DNA of 33,782 nucleotides from Phycisphaerae bacterium (GTDB lineage: Bacteria; Planctomycetota; Phycisphaerae; Sedimentisphaerales; Anaerobacaceae), in NCBI GenBank assembly GCA_016782865.1, contig JADHXR010000085.1, positions 1-33,782 on the forward strand. The letters are read 5' to 3'. Made by a program: the position numbers and the translations under genes. The first letter of the stretch is position 1. Each line of letters opens with the position of its first letter. Shown piece by piece: positions 1 to 10,200 of this stretch. Below the pieces are notes generated by a model. The model ran no database searches. It saw nothing but the letters and a program-made list of their open reading frames with translations, and had not been told where the DNA came from.

Positions 1-121
1 TATCATTTTTTCACATGGTTAGCCGCAAAATCTCGATAAGAGGTCTCGTTTTGTGTTTTAAGCCGCTTCGCTGCGATCCCGCCCGAATTTTCAGGCTGCC
101 GGCTGCAGCGTAGGATAACTT

Positions 122-150
122 TTGACGCGGGCGTCAAGACTCCGAATAAT
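122..150 (+). promoter_or_regulatory. Predicted sigma70-type promoter with palindrome over the -35
   Basis: A -35 like TTGACG (122-127) and a -10 like AATAAT (145-150) are separated by exactly 17 bases, each matching five of six consensus positions. The -35 sits inside a perfect inverted repeat, TTGACGC-GG-GCGTCAA (122-137), an arrangement expected for an operator that blocks or recruits polymerase. Predicted transcription starts near 157, giving a leader of about 55 bases before the kinase at 212. The promoter is seen by pattern only; the operator role is inferred. Confidence 0.55.
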
Positions 151-211
151 TCCCCAATACTATAGTGGCGTCAGTACGAGTCGCCGTCTATATAACCGGG
201 AGCGCTGAATA

Positions 212-2743
212 ATGGACAAGCGATCGATATTTGGACTGGAACCAGATCAATTGGATGAGCTTCTATCTGTAGTCACAGGCGATTTTGATGCGTCTGAGCT
301 CGACAAGGCAGAATCGTCTTCGCCAGATGATGCCAATCCATCTAAGAAATCCCAATTGGCTGGAATCACAGTCTCTTTGCACGGGTCTATAGAACAATCC
401 GGTAGTCAGATTGGACGCTACAAGTTGCTCCATGCTTTGGGTGAAGGCGGTATGGGGATTGTTTATTTAGCTGAACAGAAGCAGCCCATAAGACGCCAGG
501 TGGCCCTAAAGGTGATCAAGCCGGGCATGGATTCAAAACGTGTGATTGCCCGATTCGAGGCCGAGCGCCAAGCTCTCGCTCTCTTGGATCATCCGAATAT
601 TGCTCATGTCCACGATGCCGGCACAACCGAGGCCGGCCGACCCTACTTTGTGATGGAGTATGTTAAGGGCTTATCCATTGCCGAGCATTGTGACCGTCAC
701 AAGCTGACTATAGAAGACCGTTTAAATCTGTTCCGGCAAATCTGTCTCGCTATCCATCATGCCCATCAGAAAGGGATCATCCACCGCGATATCAAGCCAT
801 CGAACATCCTCGTCTCGACCGAGGATGACAAGGCGACTCCCAAGATTATCGACTTCGGCGTCGCTAAGGCCCTTGCTCAGCCACTCACCGAACGGACACT
901 GGCTACGGAGGAAAGCCAATTGTTAGGTACTCCCGAGTATATGAGTCCTGAGCAGGCAGATATGGCCAGCGAGGATATCGACACACGTTCGGATATCTAT
1001 TCGTTGGGCGTGTTGCTGTATGTCCTGTTGACCGGTGCTCTGCCTTTCGATTCTACAACCTTTCGGGAAGGCGGCATCGACCGTATCCGACAGATTATTC
1101 GAGAGACAGACCCAAAGACGCCGAGTACGCGCCTGACAAATCTGGGTGAGGATGCAATAAAGGTTGCGCGGAGCCGCCAGACAGATATAGCAGCGCTTGC
1201 TAAAAAGCTACATAAAGAGCTTGAGTGGATTCCCCTTAAAGCGATGCGTAAGGAACGCGCTGAACGTTATCGCTCGGCCTCCGAACTTGCAGACGACGTT
1301 GAGAATTACTTAAAGGGCGCTCCGCTGCTGGCTGGCCCACTGAGCACCGTGTACCGGCTAAAGAAACTCGTCCAAAGAAACCGGGCATTGGTAACCGGCA
1401 TTGCAGCGATTCTGGCTGTGCTCGTCGCTGGGATTGTTGTCTCGACGCTATATGCCCTCGGCCAGACCCGCGCCCGCGCTGAGGCACAGCTCATTGCTGA
1501 CTTCCTCGAAAACGATGTTCTGGGCTCGGCGTCCAGAGCCAGGGAAGGTGAAGCAACTCTCATCTATCTTCTCGATGCAGCTTCCAAGACACTTGAGGGC
1601 AAGTTCAAGGACAAGCCACTCATTGAGGCATCGATTCGCGAGACGCTGGGGTGGACGTATCGAGCCATTGGCGAGCCAGAGAAGGCTGAGCAACACTCCT
1701 TGAGGGCGATTGAAATCTATCGGCAGCACTATGGCCAGGAGCATCCGGCTACACTCCGGGCAACGGATAATATTGGCTGGGTTTACCAGGACCAGGGTCG
1801 GTATCACGATATGGAGCGTCTATGGACCAAGAATCTCAAAATCAGGCAACGCGTATCCAGTGTGGAGCTTCAGGTGGGCATTATGAATGGGCTTGCCGCA
1901 TCATACTGGTTTCTGGGCAAATACAAAGAAGCAGAATCCTTGTTCGAGAAGATACTACAGTTAATCCGTCGTGAACTGAAGGAAGAGAATGTTCCCCTTC
2001 TTCCTGCTTACAAGTGCAACCTTGCCAATGTATACAAAGCCCAGGGCCGGTACGAAGAGGCGGAGCGGCTTTTTGTGGAGACACTGAAGACCGCCCAGTG
2101 GCCTGAGGAGCACAGAAGAGCGGAACTCTTGTACACATGTGCACTGGCCGATACGTATAGAGAGCAGGGCCGGTACGACAAAGCCGAGCCGCTATTTGTC
2201 AAGACATTGGAGAAACTGCGCCTGCTATTGGGCAAAAAGCACCTACGTATTTTGCCGCACATTTACGGTCTTGCCAGACTCTACATGGATCAAGACCGTC
2301 ATGAAGAGGCGAAGACTTTATTCAGCGAGGCGTTGCAAACAGCTCGTCAACGACGCCGCCTGGAACACCCAGTAACGCTCTGCATAGTGAATGGACTTGC
2401 CGTGCTCCACACAAAGCAGAAGCAATACGACCAAGCCAAGATATTATTTGATGAGGCATTGACGGGCAGGCAGCGCGAGTTCGGTGGAGATCACCCCGAC
2501 ACACTGGAATCCAAGAACGACATTGCTGTGTTGTACAAAGAGCAGGCACGTTATGAAGAAGCAGAGCCATTATTACTCGAAGCCCTCGAAGGCCGTCGCC
2601 TCAAACTCGGTGACCCCCACCCACATACAATCGAGTCACGGGACAACCTGATCGCCCTCTACGAAGCCTGGGGCAAACCGGAAAAGGCCGAGCAGTGGCG
2701 ATCCAAGCTGGCTCGGCGTGACGATGCCGAGGAACGGGACTGA
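212..2743 (+). CDS. Membrane Ser/Thr protein kinase with C-terminal TPR repeats (kinase 1)
   Basis: Hanks-type Ser/Thr kinase of 843 residues. A variable N-terminus (1-68) is followed by the kinase domain (about 69-370), with glycine loop GEGGMG at 77-82, VALK lysine K100, catalytic HRD at 191-193, DFG at 214-216 and SPE at 245-247, so all key residues are present and it should be active. One hydrophobic membrane segment lies at about 393-415. The remainder (about 470-830) is a row of TPR units of the 'YEEAEPLLLEALEGRR' type. The kinase is thus cytoplasmic and the TPR part is expected across the membrane, a layout common in Planctomycetota. A GGGAG sequence about ten bases before ATG supports the start. 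It is a close paralogue of the minus-strand kinase at 27562-30018, with very similar DNA in the kinase domain and divergent TPRs. Its substrate and signal are unknown. Confidence 0.93.
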   Translation: MDKRSIFGLEPDQLDELLSVVTGDFDASELDKAESSSPDDANPSKKSQLAGITVSLHGSIEQSGSQIGRYKLLHALGEGGMGIVYLAEQKQPIRRQVALKVIKPGMDSKRVIARFEAERQALALLDHPNIAHVHDAGTTEAGRPYFVMEYVKGLSIAEHCDRHKLTIEDRLNLFRQICLAIHHAHQKGIIHRDIKPSNILVSTEDDKATPKIIDFGVAKALAQPLTERTLATEESQLLGTPEYMSPEQADMASEDIDTRSDIYSLGVLLYVLLTGALPFDSTTFREGGIDRIRQIIRETDPKTPSTRLTNLGEDAIKVARSRQTDIAALAKKLHKELEWIPLKAMRKERAERYRSASELADDVENYLKGAPLLAGPLSTVYRLKKLVQRNRALVTGIAAILAVLVAGIVVSTLYALGQTRARAEAQLIADFLENDVLGSASRAREGEATLIYLLDAASKTLEGKFKDKPLIEASIRETLGWTYRAIGEPEKAEQHSLRAIEIYRQHYGQEHPATLRATDNIGWVYQDQGRYHDMERLWTKNLKIRQRVSSVELQVGIMNGLAASYWFLGKYKEAESLFEKILQLIRRELKEENVPLLPAYKCNLANVYKAQGRYEEAERLFVETLKTAQWPEEHRRAELLYTCALADTYREQGRYDKAEPLFVKTLEKLRLLLGKKHLRILPHIYGLARLYMDQDRHEEAKTLFSEALQTARQRRRLEHPVTLCIVNGLAVLHTKQKQYDQAKILFDEALTGRQREFGGDHPDTLESKNDIAVLYKEQARYEEAEPLLLEALEGRRLKLGDPHPHTIESRDNLIALYEAWGKPEKAEQWRSKLARRDDAEERD

Positions 2744-2866
2744 CCTAATCGGATGCCTCACAACATCACGACTTCCAATCTGGCGGTGTCAATTCGGCAA
2801 TTCTGCTGGCCGGGTGGGTGCTGACACAGCCAAGCACATCGCAGAGATATTCAAACAGATGTGATA

Positions 2867-2895
2867 CTTTAGCGAAGTGAAGCATTTCGCTAAAG
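2867..2895. repeat. Perfect 10-bp hairpin downstream of kinase 1
   Basis: CTTTAGCGAA (2867-2876) and TTCGCTAAAG (2886-2895) are perfect reverse complements around a nine-base loop. No T-tract follows, so it is a weak candidate for an intrinsic terminator. It lies directly against the GGTTCA-type repeat at 2897-2990 and may be part of the same mobile-type element. A hairpin (33542-33596) also stands beside the related repeat at 33603. Confidence 0.5.
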
Positions 2896-2896
2896 C

Positions 2897-2990
2897 GGTT
2901 CAGGGTTCACAGTTCCAGGTTCACAGTTGATCGAAGAAACTAGTTTTACGAGCCACCAACCCTGAATCGTGAACCTTGAACCTTGAACCA
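2897..2990. repeat. Interspersed palindromic repeat (GGTTCA-type), copy 1
   Basis: GGTTCAGGGTTCAC-like sequence at 2897-2926 is complementary to GTGAACCTTGAACC-like sequence at 2969-2990, making a long imperfect stem. The segment 2930-2977 recurs in inverted orientation at 33603-33652 with only a few differences over about 48 bases. The rest of the 2744-3016 gap holds no gene that I can support. Confidence 0.7.
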
Positions 2991-3016
2991 TGCTCGAAAT
3001 GACATGTTCGTTCTAC

Positions 3017-3292
3017 CTATGCCTTTCTTGCTTTGAGCTTGTTGAGTTGCTTTGCAAGACGTGATTTCTTTCGGGATGCGGTCTTCTTGTGCATCGCGCT
3101 TGTCGAAGCGGTCTTGTCCAGCTTCTTGGTGACCAGCCTGAGCTGTTCGGTTGCCGCCTCGGCATTGCCCGCGTCCAGGGCTGCTTCAAAATGCTTGATT
3201 TGCGTCTTCACCCGGCTCTTGCGCGCGCGATTGGCCGTCCTGTCCTTGACGTTTTGCCTGGCTCTCTTCTTTGCCTGTAACGAATCTGCCAC
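3017..3292 (-). CDS. rpsT: 30S ribosomal protein bS20
   Basis: Small basic protein of 91 residues that binds 16S rRNA in the 30S subunit body. It opens with the family signature ADSLQAKKRARQ, is rich in Lys/Arg throughout and carries 'MHKKTASRKKSRLAKQLNKL' near the C-terminus, all typical of bS20; length matches the usual 85-95. The start codon is GTG at 3292, supported by AGGAG seven bases upstream and by the family N-terminus; there is no alternative ATG. It follows the TPR gene on the same strand with a 51-base gap, so co-transcription is likely. No clear terminator is visible downstream. Confidence 0.96.
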   Translation of the reverse strand: MADSLQAKKRARQNVKDRTANRARKSRVKTQIKHFEAALDAGNAEAATEQLRLVTKKLDKTASTSAMHKKTASRKKSRLAKQLNKLKARKA

Positions 3293-3343
3293 TGTAATCT
3301 CCTAAAAACCGTTTTTGTTCTTATACAAATATTTAGGGCACCT

Positions 3344-4750
3344 CTACTGAGAATCTGTTTCTTTCTTTGCGTTCCTCAGCCTGTCGACTCGCTGGCTGAC
3401 GTCTTTATATGCGAAGTCGAGCTGGGCGATTCTGCGATATACGCCCAGGGCCTTGTCGATATCGCCCTGCTGTTCGTAAGCGTTTCCAAGATTATACCGC
3501 AATTCCTTGGCAACTGCATCCTCTTTTATCTCATAAGAATTGATAGCCTTGGTGTATACGTCGATTGCATCGTCGAGCCAGCCTTTCTCGGCAAAGCAGA
3601 AGCCGACTTTGCTCATCGCTGCGATTTTCCGCCTCGGATCTTTCTGGGCCTGCTGCAACAGAGGTATGGCCTGGTCGTAATGCTTATCCGCGACCAAACG
3701 AAGAGCATATTCGAATTTGACGCTCAGATCCGTGGGATAATTCTTTACACAGAGCCGGTAATGCTCCAATTCCATGTCGTGCAACTGTGTTGACAGTTGT
3801 TCGAGCAGGGCCTTGGCCTGTGCATCGTCGGAATTGGCCTCAACGGCAGTTTTCGCCTCCCTCACCTTCCTCTTGATCTGTTTGATCTTAAGCACACCTG
3901 CCTGCTTGGCAAAGCTGAAATCGCTTCTGGCCTTGTATGTATTCTCCAGCAGGGCTATAGCGTCATTTTCCGCCTGTTCGTCCTCGAGGTCGGACAAGGC
4001 GTCGGCCAATTCAAATATGTTTGCCGACAGATCGGGATTAGCCACAACTCTCTTCCTCGCATCTTCAACCGCACTGGCACGGTACTCTTCGGTTTTAACG
4101 ACGCCGGACTGGCCGTGGAGTTTCTCCTGGCTCTCACGGTCCTTGATGGATTCTCTAAAACCGCTCTCGCCGTTGTATTTGCCCCGGACCATCGTAAGCT
4201 CGGCCGTGAGGTTCTTGAATTCATCGGCCAACTCCTTGTCGCTCGGTTTGAGTTTCGAAGCACGTTGCAACGCAACGATGGCTTTGTCGAATTGACCGAT
4301 GGACGTATAAGCCTCCTTCAACAGAATATATGTTTGTGCGGACGGTTTTGGTGTGGCGTTGACAGTCTGAAAGATCAGATTGGCAATCCAGCCGGCAGTC
4401 TTTACGTAATCGCCGGCGACCGCGGCCTTGAGCATCGCCTCGGCATAAGCCATGTGCTCGGGAGCCTTGGTGAACAGGTATTCGGCATTGAGCATCTGGT
4501 CGAGCGGCGTTTTGCCTCCCATGTGCTTGACTTTTTCCACCATCGAAGGCTTCTTGCCGTTCTTTCCCTGCCGGTGCAGAGCCAGCTCGCACAGCGGCAA
4601 GTGACCTTCCATCAGTGCATCCGGGGCGTGGCGCAGACCCTGCAGGTACATATCGATTGCGTAATCGAAATTGCCCGTCTCGGCGACTGTTGCGGCCTTC
4701 TCAAAAAAAGACCGAGCCTTCGCCGGCGCCTGGTCATCTGCTTGCGGCAT
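3344..4750 (-). CDS. Cytoplasmic TPR-repeat protein
   Basis: 468 residues with no signal peptide or membrane segment. TPR-like helical pairs occur near 15-45 ('GNFDYAIDMYLQGLRHAPDA'), 138-170 ('YTSIGQFDKAIVALQRASKL') and again in the C-terminal third (about 345-450), including 'GWLDDAIDVYTKAINSYE' and 'GDIDKALGVYRRIAQL'. The middle (about 170-320) is charged, probably helical and less repeat-like. TPRs are protein-docking scaffolds; the partner is not evident. ATG 4750 is preceded by GGTAGGA, and a TTGACA promoter lies further upstream. The gene sits just before rpsT on the same strand, suggesting a growth-linked role, which is inference. I cannot name a specific family. Confidence 0.85.
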   Translation of the reverse strand: MPQADDQAPAKARSFFEKAATVAETGNFDYAIDMYLQGLRHAPDALMEGHLPLCELALHRQGKNGKKPSMVEKVKHMGGKTPLDQMLNAEYLFTKAPEHMAYAEAMLKAAVAGDYVKTAGWIANLIFQTVNATPKPSAQTYILLKEAYTSIGQFDKAIVALQRASKLKPSDKELADEFKNLTAELTMVRGKYNGESGFRESIKDRESQEKLHGQSGVVKTEEYRASAVEDARKRVVANPDLSANIFELADALSDLEDEQAENDAIALLENTYKARSDFSFAKQAGVLKIKQIKRKVREAKTAVEANSDDAQAKALLEQLSTQLHDMELEHYRLCVKNYPTDLSVKFEYALRLVADKHYDQAIPLLQQAQKDPRRKIAAMSKVGFCFAEKGWLDDAIDVYTKAINSYEIKEDAVAKELRYNLGNAYEQQGDIDKALGVYRRIAQLDFAYKDVSQRVDRLRNAKKETDSQ

Positions 4751-4795
4751 ACATTCCTACCTGATCTGTGTTCCTAAATACCGTTAAAGTGGTCT

Positions 4796-4823
4796 ATCGT
4801 AGTCTTCGGCTAAATTTTGTCAA
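4796..4823 (-). promoter_or_regulatory. Predicted promoter for the TPR-rpsT unit
   Basis: Reading the minus strand, a perfect -35 TTGACA (plus coordinates 4818-4823) is followed after 16 bases by TACGAT (4796-4801), which matches four of six -10 positions. It lies about 45 bases upstream of the TPR gene start at 4750. It is back to back with the predicted glyA promoter in the 189-base divergent gap. Confidence 0.45.
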
Positions 4824-4837
4824 CAATTAAATAGTAG

Positions 4838-4866
4838 TTGCTCGACAAGTACGGTCGTGCTATAAA
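4838..4866 (+). promoter_or_regulatory. Candidate promoter for glyA
   Basis: A good -10 TATAAA (4861-4866) lies 17 bases after a weak -35 TTGCTC (4838-4843), about 75 bases before the glyA ATG. The -35 match is only three of six, so the call rests mainly on the -10 and position. Confidence 0.35.
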
Positions 4867-4939
4867 GGCTCGGTAAGTTTCATTCTGCATTTGAAACCCT
4901 TGGACAACCTGAGCATTAGCCGTTTTCGGAGCAGCGAAT

Positions 4940-6211
4940 ATGATAAATGCACTTGAACAGTACGACCCGCAGATTTACGAGCTGGTGCGCCAGGAAGGAG
5001 CACGTCAGAGCGGGGCAATCCGCCTGATCCCGTCTGAGAATTATGTCTCCAGAGCCGTGATGTTGGCCAGCGGAGGCTGCCTGACCAACAAATACGCCGA
5101 GGGCTATCCGGGCCGGCGATACTACGAAGGCCAGCAGGTAACCGACCTGATAGAGAAAATGGCCCGGGAGCGAGCCAAGAAACTTTTCAAGGCCGACCAT
5201 GCGAACGTGCAGCCCTACTCCGGCTCGGTCGCGAACCTGGCCGCATACGCAGCGCTGATAAAACCCGGCGATACGATTATGGGAATGTCGCATATTGACG
5301 GCGGGCATCTCACGCACGGGGCAAACGTTTCGTTAACGAGCAAATTCTTCAAGTCCGTCTCGTACCGGGTAAATCCCGACACAGGTAGAATCGACTATGA
5401 CCAGATCGAGAAGCTTGCCAAAGAGCACAGACCCCAACTGATCATCTCCGGTGCCACCGCGTACCCAAGGGAGATCGATTTCGAAGCCTTCGGGCGGATC
5501 GCCAGAGAAGTCGGGGCATATCATATCAGCGACATAGCCCACATCGCGGGTCTGATCGTCGCCGGCATCCACCAAAGTCCGCTACCGCACGCCGACATCG
5601 TATCGAGCACGACACACAAGACTCTGCGGGGGCCTCGCGGCGGAATACTCCTCTGCAAAGCCGAGCATGCCAACAGCGTAGACCGAGCCGTCTTCCCGGG
5701 TTTGCAGGGCGGGCCTCACATGCACACGATGACCGCCGTCGCCGTGGCGATGGCCGAGGCGGACACTCCCGAGTTCGTCGCCTATGCCAAGCAGATAGTC
5801 AAGAACGCAAAAGCCCTGGCGGAAAAACTGCTCGAATACGGCTTCAATCTCATGTCGGGCGGCACCGACAATCATCTGATCCTGATCGACCTTCGCAACA
5901 AGAACATCGGCGGCAAGAAACTCGCCAAGGCCTTGGACAGGGCGCGAATCGTCACCAATTATAACAGCATACCGAACGACCCCGCCCCGCCGGCCAACCC
6001 GAGCGGCCTGCGTATAGGCACCCCGGCGATGACCACTCGCGGCATGAAGCAAGAGCAGGCCGAGCAAATCGCCGGCTTCATAAACATGGTGGCCGAGAAC
6101 ATCGACAACGAATCGGTAATTGAGGAGGTCGGAAAAGAGGCCCTGCTCCTGTGCTCGCATTTCCCCGTTCCCGACCACTTCATCATACCGGATAAGAACA
6201 ATCGGCTATAA
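4940..6211 (+). CDS. glyA: Serine hydroxymethyltransferase
   Basis: PLP enzyme interconverting serine plus tetrahydrofolate with glycine plus 5,10-methylene-tetrahydrofolate, the main cytoplasmic source of one-carbon units. At 423 residues it has the usual length. Signatures are 'IRLIPSENYVS' (28-38), 'LTNKYAEGYPGRRYY' (48-62), 'GGHLTHG' (121-127) and the PLP-lysine segment TTHKTLRGPRGG, with K227 as the Schiff-base lysine. ATG 4940 is preceded by GGAG at about ten bases. It is transcribed alone, divergent from the TPR gene. Nothing appears damaged. Confidence 0.97.
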   Translation: MINALEQYDPQIYELVRQEGARQSGAIRLIPSENYVSRAVMLASGGCLTNKYAEGYPGRRYYEGQQVTDLIEKMARERAKKLFKADHANVQPYSGSVANLAAYAALIKPGDTIMGMSHIDGGHLTHGANVSLTSKFFKSVSYRVNPDTGRIDYDQIEKLAKEHRPQLIISGATAYPREIDFEAFGRIAREVGAYHISDIAHIAGLIVAGIHQSPLPHADIVSSTTHKTLRGPRGGILLCKAEHANSVDRAVFPGLQGGPHMHTMTAVAVAMAEADTPEFVAYAKQIVKNAKALAEKLLEYGFNLMSGGTDNHLILIDLRNKNIGGKKLAKALDRARIVTNYNSIPNDPAPPANPSGLRIGTPAMTTRGMKQEQAEQIAGFINMVAENIDNESVIEEVGKEALLLCSHFPVPDHFIIPDKNNRL

Positions 6212-6285
6212 CGTCCGGCGCAGGCCGGGGGAGAAAAGCCCGCAGCACAGGCAATGGGCGACCTCGCATTTCATCAGCGGGTTCT

Positions 6286-6966
6286 TTACGGTTCTGGGCC
6301 GATGGCGGTCACTACAACATTGCGAAAGTGTATCTCGCTGCCCTCGGAAGTCAGGCATATCTTTCCGGGATCGAGAGAACATCCGGTAGCTTTGTTGACT
6401 TGCTCGCCGTTTATGGCAAGTGTCACCATATCGCCCTGGGCAATGATTTCGTAGGTATTCCACTGTCCCGGCGGCTTCTCGAGGGCTTTGGCTTTCTTGA
6501 CGTTGGTCAGCTTGCCGAATTCTTCGTGATCGAAAGATCGCATTCTCTCGGCCGGACCGGACAATTCGTATCCGGCGAGGCCCCAGAAGTCGCCCGCATC
6601 GCCGGCATTGAGCTGGGCTTCGAGGCTCTTGGGCCAGACCTTGTTCTGCCCGGTCATACGGATCAGCACCCCACCTTTACCCGGCTCGATTCCGGCGGGC
6701 CATCGCCACTGAAGCTTGAGCACAAAGTCACGGAAGTTCTTCTTCGTGTACAGGTATCCCAGGGGCTTGCCGCTGCAAACAATCACCCCGGCCTCTACTC
6801 GCCACACGTTCTGAACCTGGACATCCGGATCCGCCAGGTAACACGCCCAGCCGTCAAGGTTCTCGCCGAGGGTCACCGGATCTGCCCGATGGTTCCTTTG
6901 GGCAGCGCAGCCAGTAACACAAAGACCGGCCGCAATGACTAAGATCAACTGTGCTATGTACTTCAT
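6286..6966 (-). CDS. Lipoprotein with DUF1080 (3-keto-disaccharide hydrolase-like) domain
   Basis: 226 residues. The N-terminus MKYIAQLILVIAAG followed by lipobox VTGC (Cys20) marks an exported lipoprotein. The body is one DUF1080 domain, a concanavalin-like jellyroll: 'LGENLDGWACYL', 'VWRVEAGVIVCSG', 'DFVLKLQWRWP', 'GGVLIRM' and C-terminal 'EGSEIHFRNVVVTAIG'. Some family members hydrolyse 3-keto-glycosides; many planctomycete copies are untested, so the substrate here is open. The start was set at 6966 because AGGAG lies six bases upstream and a proper signal peptide begins there; the frame is open to 7137 but that extension is not signal-like. It is divergent from the propeller protein across a 295-base gap. 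Confidence 0.88.
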   Translation of the reverse strand: MKYIAQLILVIAAGLCVTGCAAQRNHRADPVTLGENLDGWACYLADPDVQVQNVWRVEAGVIVCSGKPLGYLYTKKNFRDFVLKLQWRWPAGIEPGKGGVLIRMTGQNKVWPKSLEAQLNAGDAGDFWGLAGYELSGPAERMRSFDHEEFGKLTNVKKAKALEKPPGQWNTYEIIAQGDMVTLAINGEQVNKATGCSLDPGKICLTSEGSEIHFRNVVVTAIGPEP

Positions 6967-7142
6967 AAATGTCTCCTGAATCGCTGAAAGTTCATAAAAA
7001 GCACACACGAGACGGCATTTCCTCAGAGTGATCGACTCATCAATAATCCGCCGTGCCACGATCGCCGCAATTGTACCGCTCTGGAATAGTGTTGTCCGCA
7101 GAAAAACTCCGTCCGGCTCGACATTGTAAAATAACAAATCCG

Positions 7143-7171
7143 TTGATTACGCGCATCTGCTGCGTTAAACT
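7143..7171 (+). promoter_or_regulatory. Weak candidate promoter for the propeller gene
   Basis: TTGATT (7143-7148) and TAAACT (7166-7171) are 17 bases apart, each matching four of six consensus positions, about 90 bases before the ATG at 7262. Nothing else is recognisable in the 6967-7261 divergent gap. Confidence 0.3.
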
Positions 7172-7261
7172 TTCTTATGTTGTCGGCAGAGATGTTCGGC
7201 CGGGTGAGAAGTCAATCTTTACGATCTAATGTCGCACAGGCTCTTTCTAAGGAGAAACAAA

Positions 7262-10200
7262 ATGAAGACATGGTTCGGATTCCTGAGCGTACTGCTCTGT
7301 TGCAGCGCAGTGATTGCCAACGACGCCGTCACCGAGTTGTCAAAGCATCTTGGCAAGATGCCAGCCCTGGTCGTCGTAGTCTGCGGAGGAAATGAGGGAG
7401 ATTTGCCTACAATTGCCGGGATCGTCGAACAGACCCCCTGGACGGTTTTCTGTCAAGGCGCCGCCTCACCCGGGCTGGAGAAGATTCGCAATTGGGCGAG
7501 GGAAAAAGGGCTCTTGGGAGGACGTGTTTGTGTGGTCGATGACGACGGTGAGTCACTCTGGCTGGCGGCAGACATGGCCGACGCCGTCTGGGTGGCGCCG
7601 GGAGTCGACGCTCGGCCTTTAGAGAAGGAGATTCTGCGCGTGCTGCATCCCGGCGGCGTCTGTGTTGCTTCTGGAGAGGTTTCCGTCAAGCCCGCCGCGG
7701 GCGGCACAGATGAGTGGCGTCATCCGTACCATGATCCGGACAACAATGTGGTCTCGCGAGACAGAGTGTCGCGTTTGCCCGGGGAGTTGCGTTTTCAAAC
7801 GTATCCGGTATTCGCGGCGATGCCCAATCAGACGCTTTTTGCCGGCGGACGGATCTTCTTTTCCGGGCACATCGCATTCCACGAGCGAGAGGAACCGCTG
7901 CTGAACAGGCTAACGGTCCTCAACGCCTACAACGGTCTTCGCCTCTGGAGCCGTCCGTTGGACCCGGACTATGTGGTCCACAACATCTCCAAGCTGGCAA
8001 CCGCCGACGAGGTGGTCTTTGCCGAGGGCCCGACCCTCCGGATGCTGGATGCGGCGACCGGGCGGCAGCGCGGCACTTTCAGCGCACCGCCGGAGGCGGC
8101 GGCCGCCGGCGATACAGACTTCAAATGGATTGCGCAGAGGGGTGACATACTCTTCACAGCATTCGGCCCACCGGATGCCGGCGTCGCTCCTCATCGGCAG
8201 AAAGGGCAAATGGGTCATTGGCCCTGGAACGTGGCGAATGAGCATTACAGAGGCGTCGTCAACAACTTCGGCGCAGCCAGAACACTGGCGGCCTTTCAGT
8301 ATCCCGAGATGAAACTGCTCTGGAGCGTTCGCGAGGCCGAATCGTTCGACGCTCGAGCCCTGTGCATTGAGGGCGGACGAATTTTCGAGCTGGCGCCGGG
8401 AAAGTTCATGGCCGCGCGCGACTTGGCCACTGGCGAGCAGTTGTGGCGCCGCACGCCCGAGACATCCGGAGAGATCTTTGCCGGCATCGGCAGTTCGCTC
8501 AAGCGCCAGGGCTGGGGCCTGGGATGGGCCACCTACTGTTACACGCGGGCCGATAATGGTGTCGTGTGTATCGCGGGGCCGTCGTTTAAGAAGACAAGCT
8601 GTATCGACTTTGAGAAAGGCGATCTCCTCTGGGCGTCGGACCTCGCATCTCCCCACCCCTTCTTCTTCGATAATGCTCTCTACATCGTGCCGCGCGTAGC
8701 CAACCCGGCGGCCTTCTGCCGGAAAGTCGACCCGCGCACCGGCAAGGTTCTCGATGAATTCAGTCTGGGTGTCACTGGCTCCTGCACGCGCCTGACGGTG
8801 ACTGCGAACCAGTTCTACTACCGCCCCGGAGGCGGCGAGGGCAGGACCGTCTACGTCGACATCGCCGAGCGAAAACTTGCCGATTACGAAGGCGTCGTCC
8901 GTCCGGGATGTTTTGACGGCGTCGTTCCGGCGAACGGGCGGTTGTATTGGATGCCACTGGCTTGCGATTGCTGGCAGGTCCACGGCACATTTTCAATGGC
9001 CCCTCGCTCGCCGCTGAAGGAACCGGGCGCAGCGGCCGAATCGCCCACATGGGCCGCGCCCGCATCGAGCGCGCCGGCGGCCCCGGATGACTGGCCAATG
9101 CTGCGAGCCAACTCGGCCGGGACGGCTGCGGTGCCCACCGGCGTAGGCAAGAAAGCGAGACAGTTGTGGCGGCGACGTTTACCGGGCGGTGACCTGACAG
9201 CGCCGGTGTGCGCCAATGGGCGCATCTTCGTGGGCGCTACAGACGGCACAGTGTCGGCCCTCGACGCCGCCAACGGAGAGATCATTTGGCAAGCCTCATC
9301 TAATGCCGCCGTACTGGGCCCGCCTGCCTATTGGAAAGGACGGGTAATCTTCGGCTCGTGCGACGGTGTTCTTTACTGCCTGGATGCCTCCGACGGGCGG
9401 CTGTTGGGACGTGCCGAGCTGGCGCCCGAGAAGCGATTCGTCAACATCATGGACCGGCTCATGTCCGCCTGGCCTCTGGGCGGCGGGGTTGTCCTCGGCG
9501 ATGACGGGACCGTTTATGCAGCAGCCGGGAGCACCGCCGCAGACGGCGCCGTGGCCGCCGCGGTGGACGTCGCTACGGGGAGATTCCGCTGGCGGCAGGC
9601 ATATACTCTCGACCGCCGGGATCCAAAGCTTAGTTTCGGCGTCCAGGGAAATCTGCTGCTAAAAGATAATACATTGTACATCAACGGCGGCGCCCCGGCC
9701 GGAGTAGTCGCGCTGGACGCGCCGACCGGCGGCAACCCGCGAGTTGTCTCCAAGCTCGAAGCGGGAATGGAAATGTTCCTCGAGCCCGACGGCAAGCCGT
9801 CATGCAGCGGCCCGGAGTTGTTCTCCCACGAACAAGCCAGAACCACGATCTTCAAACGCCATCAGAATCGCTCGTACTTCCGGATGTCCGACCGGCACAT
9901 CGCCCTGGTGGACAGCCGCCTCTTCTGCTCGCGCGATATTCGAGCGCTCGACCGCATCGTTGACTTGATGAACAAGGATCCCAAGACCGGCGGGAAGATG
10001 GGAGGCGGTACGGTGCCCCGCGATGTGATGACAGTACCCGTGGGCGATTCGGTTCTTTGGGCGACCAACACAGCGGACGTGCGCGGTCTGGCTGTCGGCT
10101 CCGACGGACTCGTAGCTCTACACCACGAGAGCATAGAAGCCATCTCTCCAAGCGGCCGGTCGCTCTGGAGGGCCCAACTACCCGCAACCCCGGTGCGCTG

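Noticed and set aside
3797..4777. Open frame of 326 codons on the plus strand
   Set aside because: Antisense to the TPR gene, which has proper repeats, start and promoter.
7910..8983. Open frame of 357 codons on the minus strand
   Set aside because: Antisense to the propeller protein; long because of high GC, with no family features or ribosome site.
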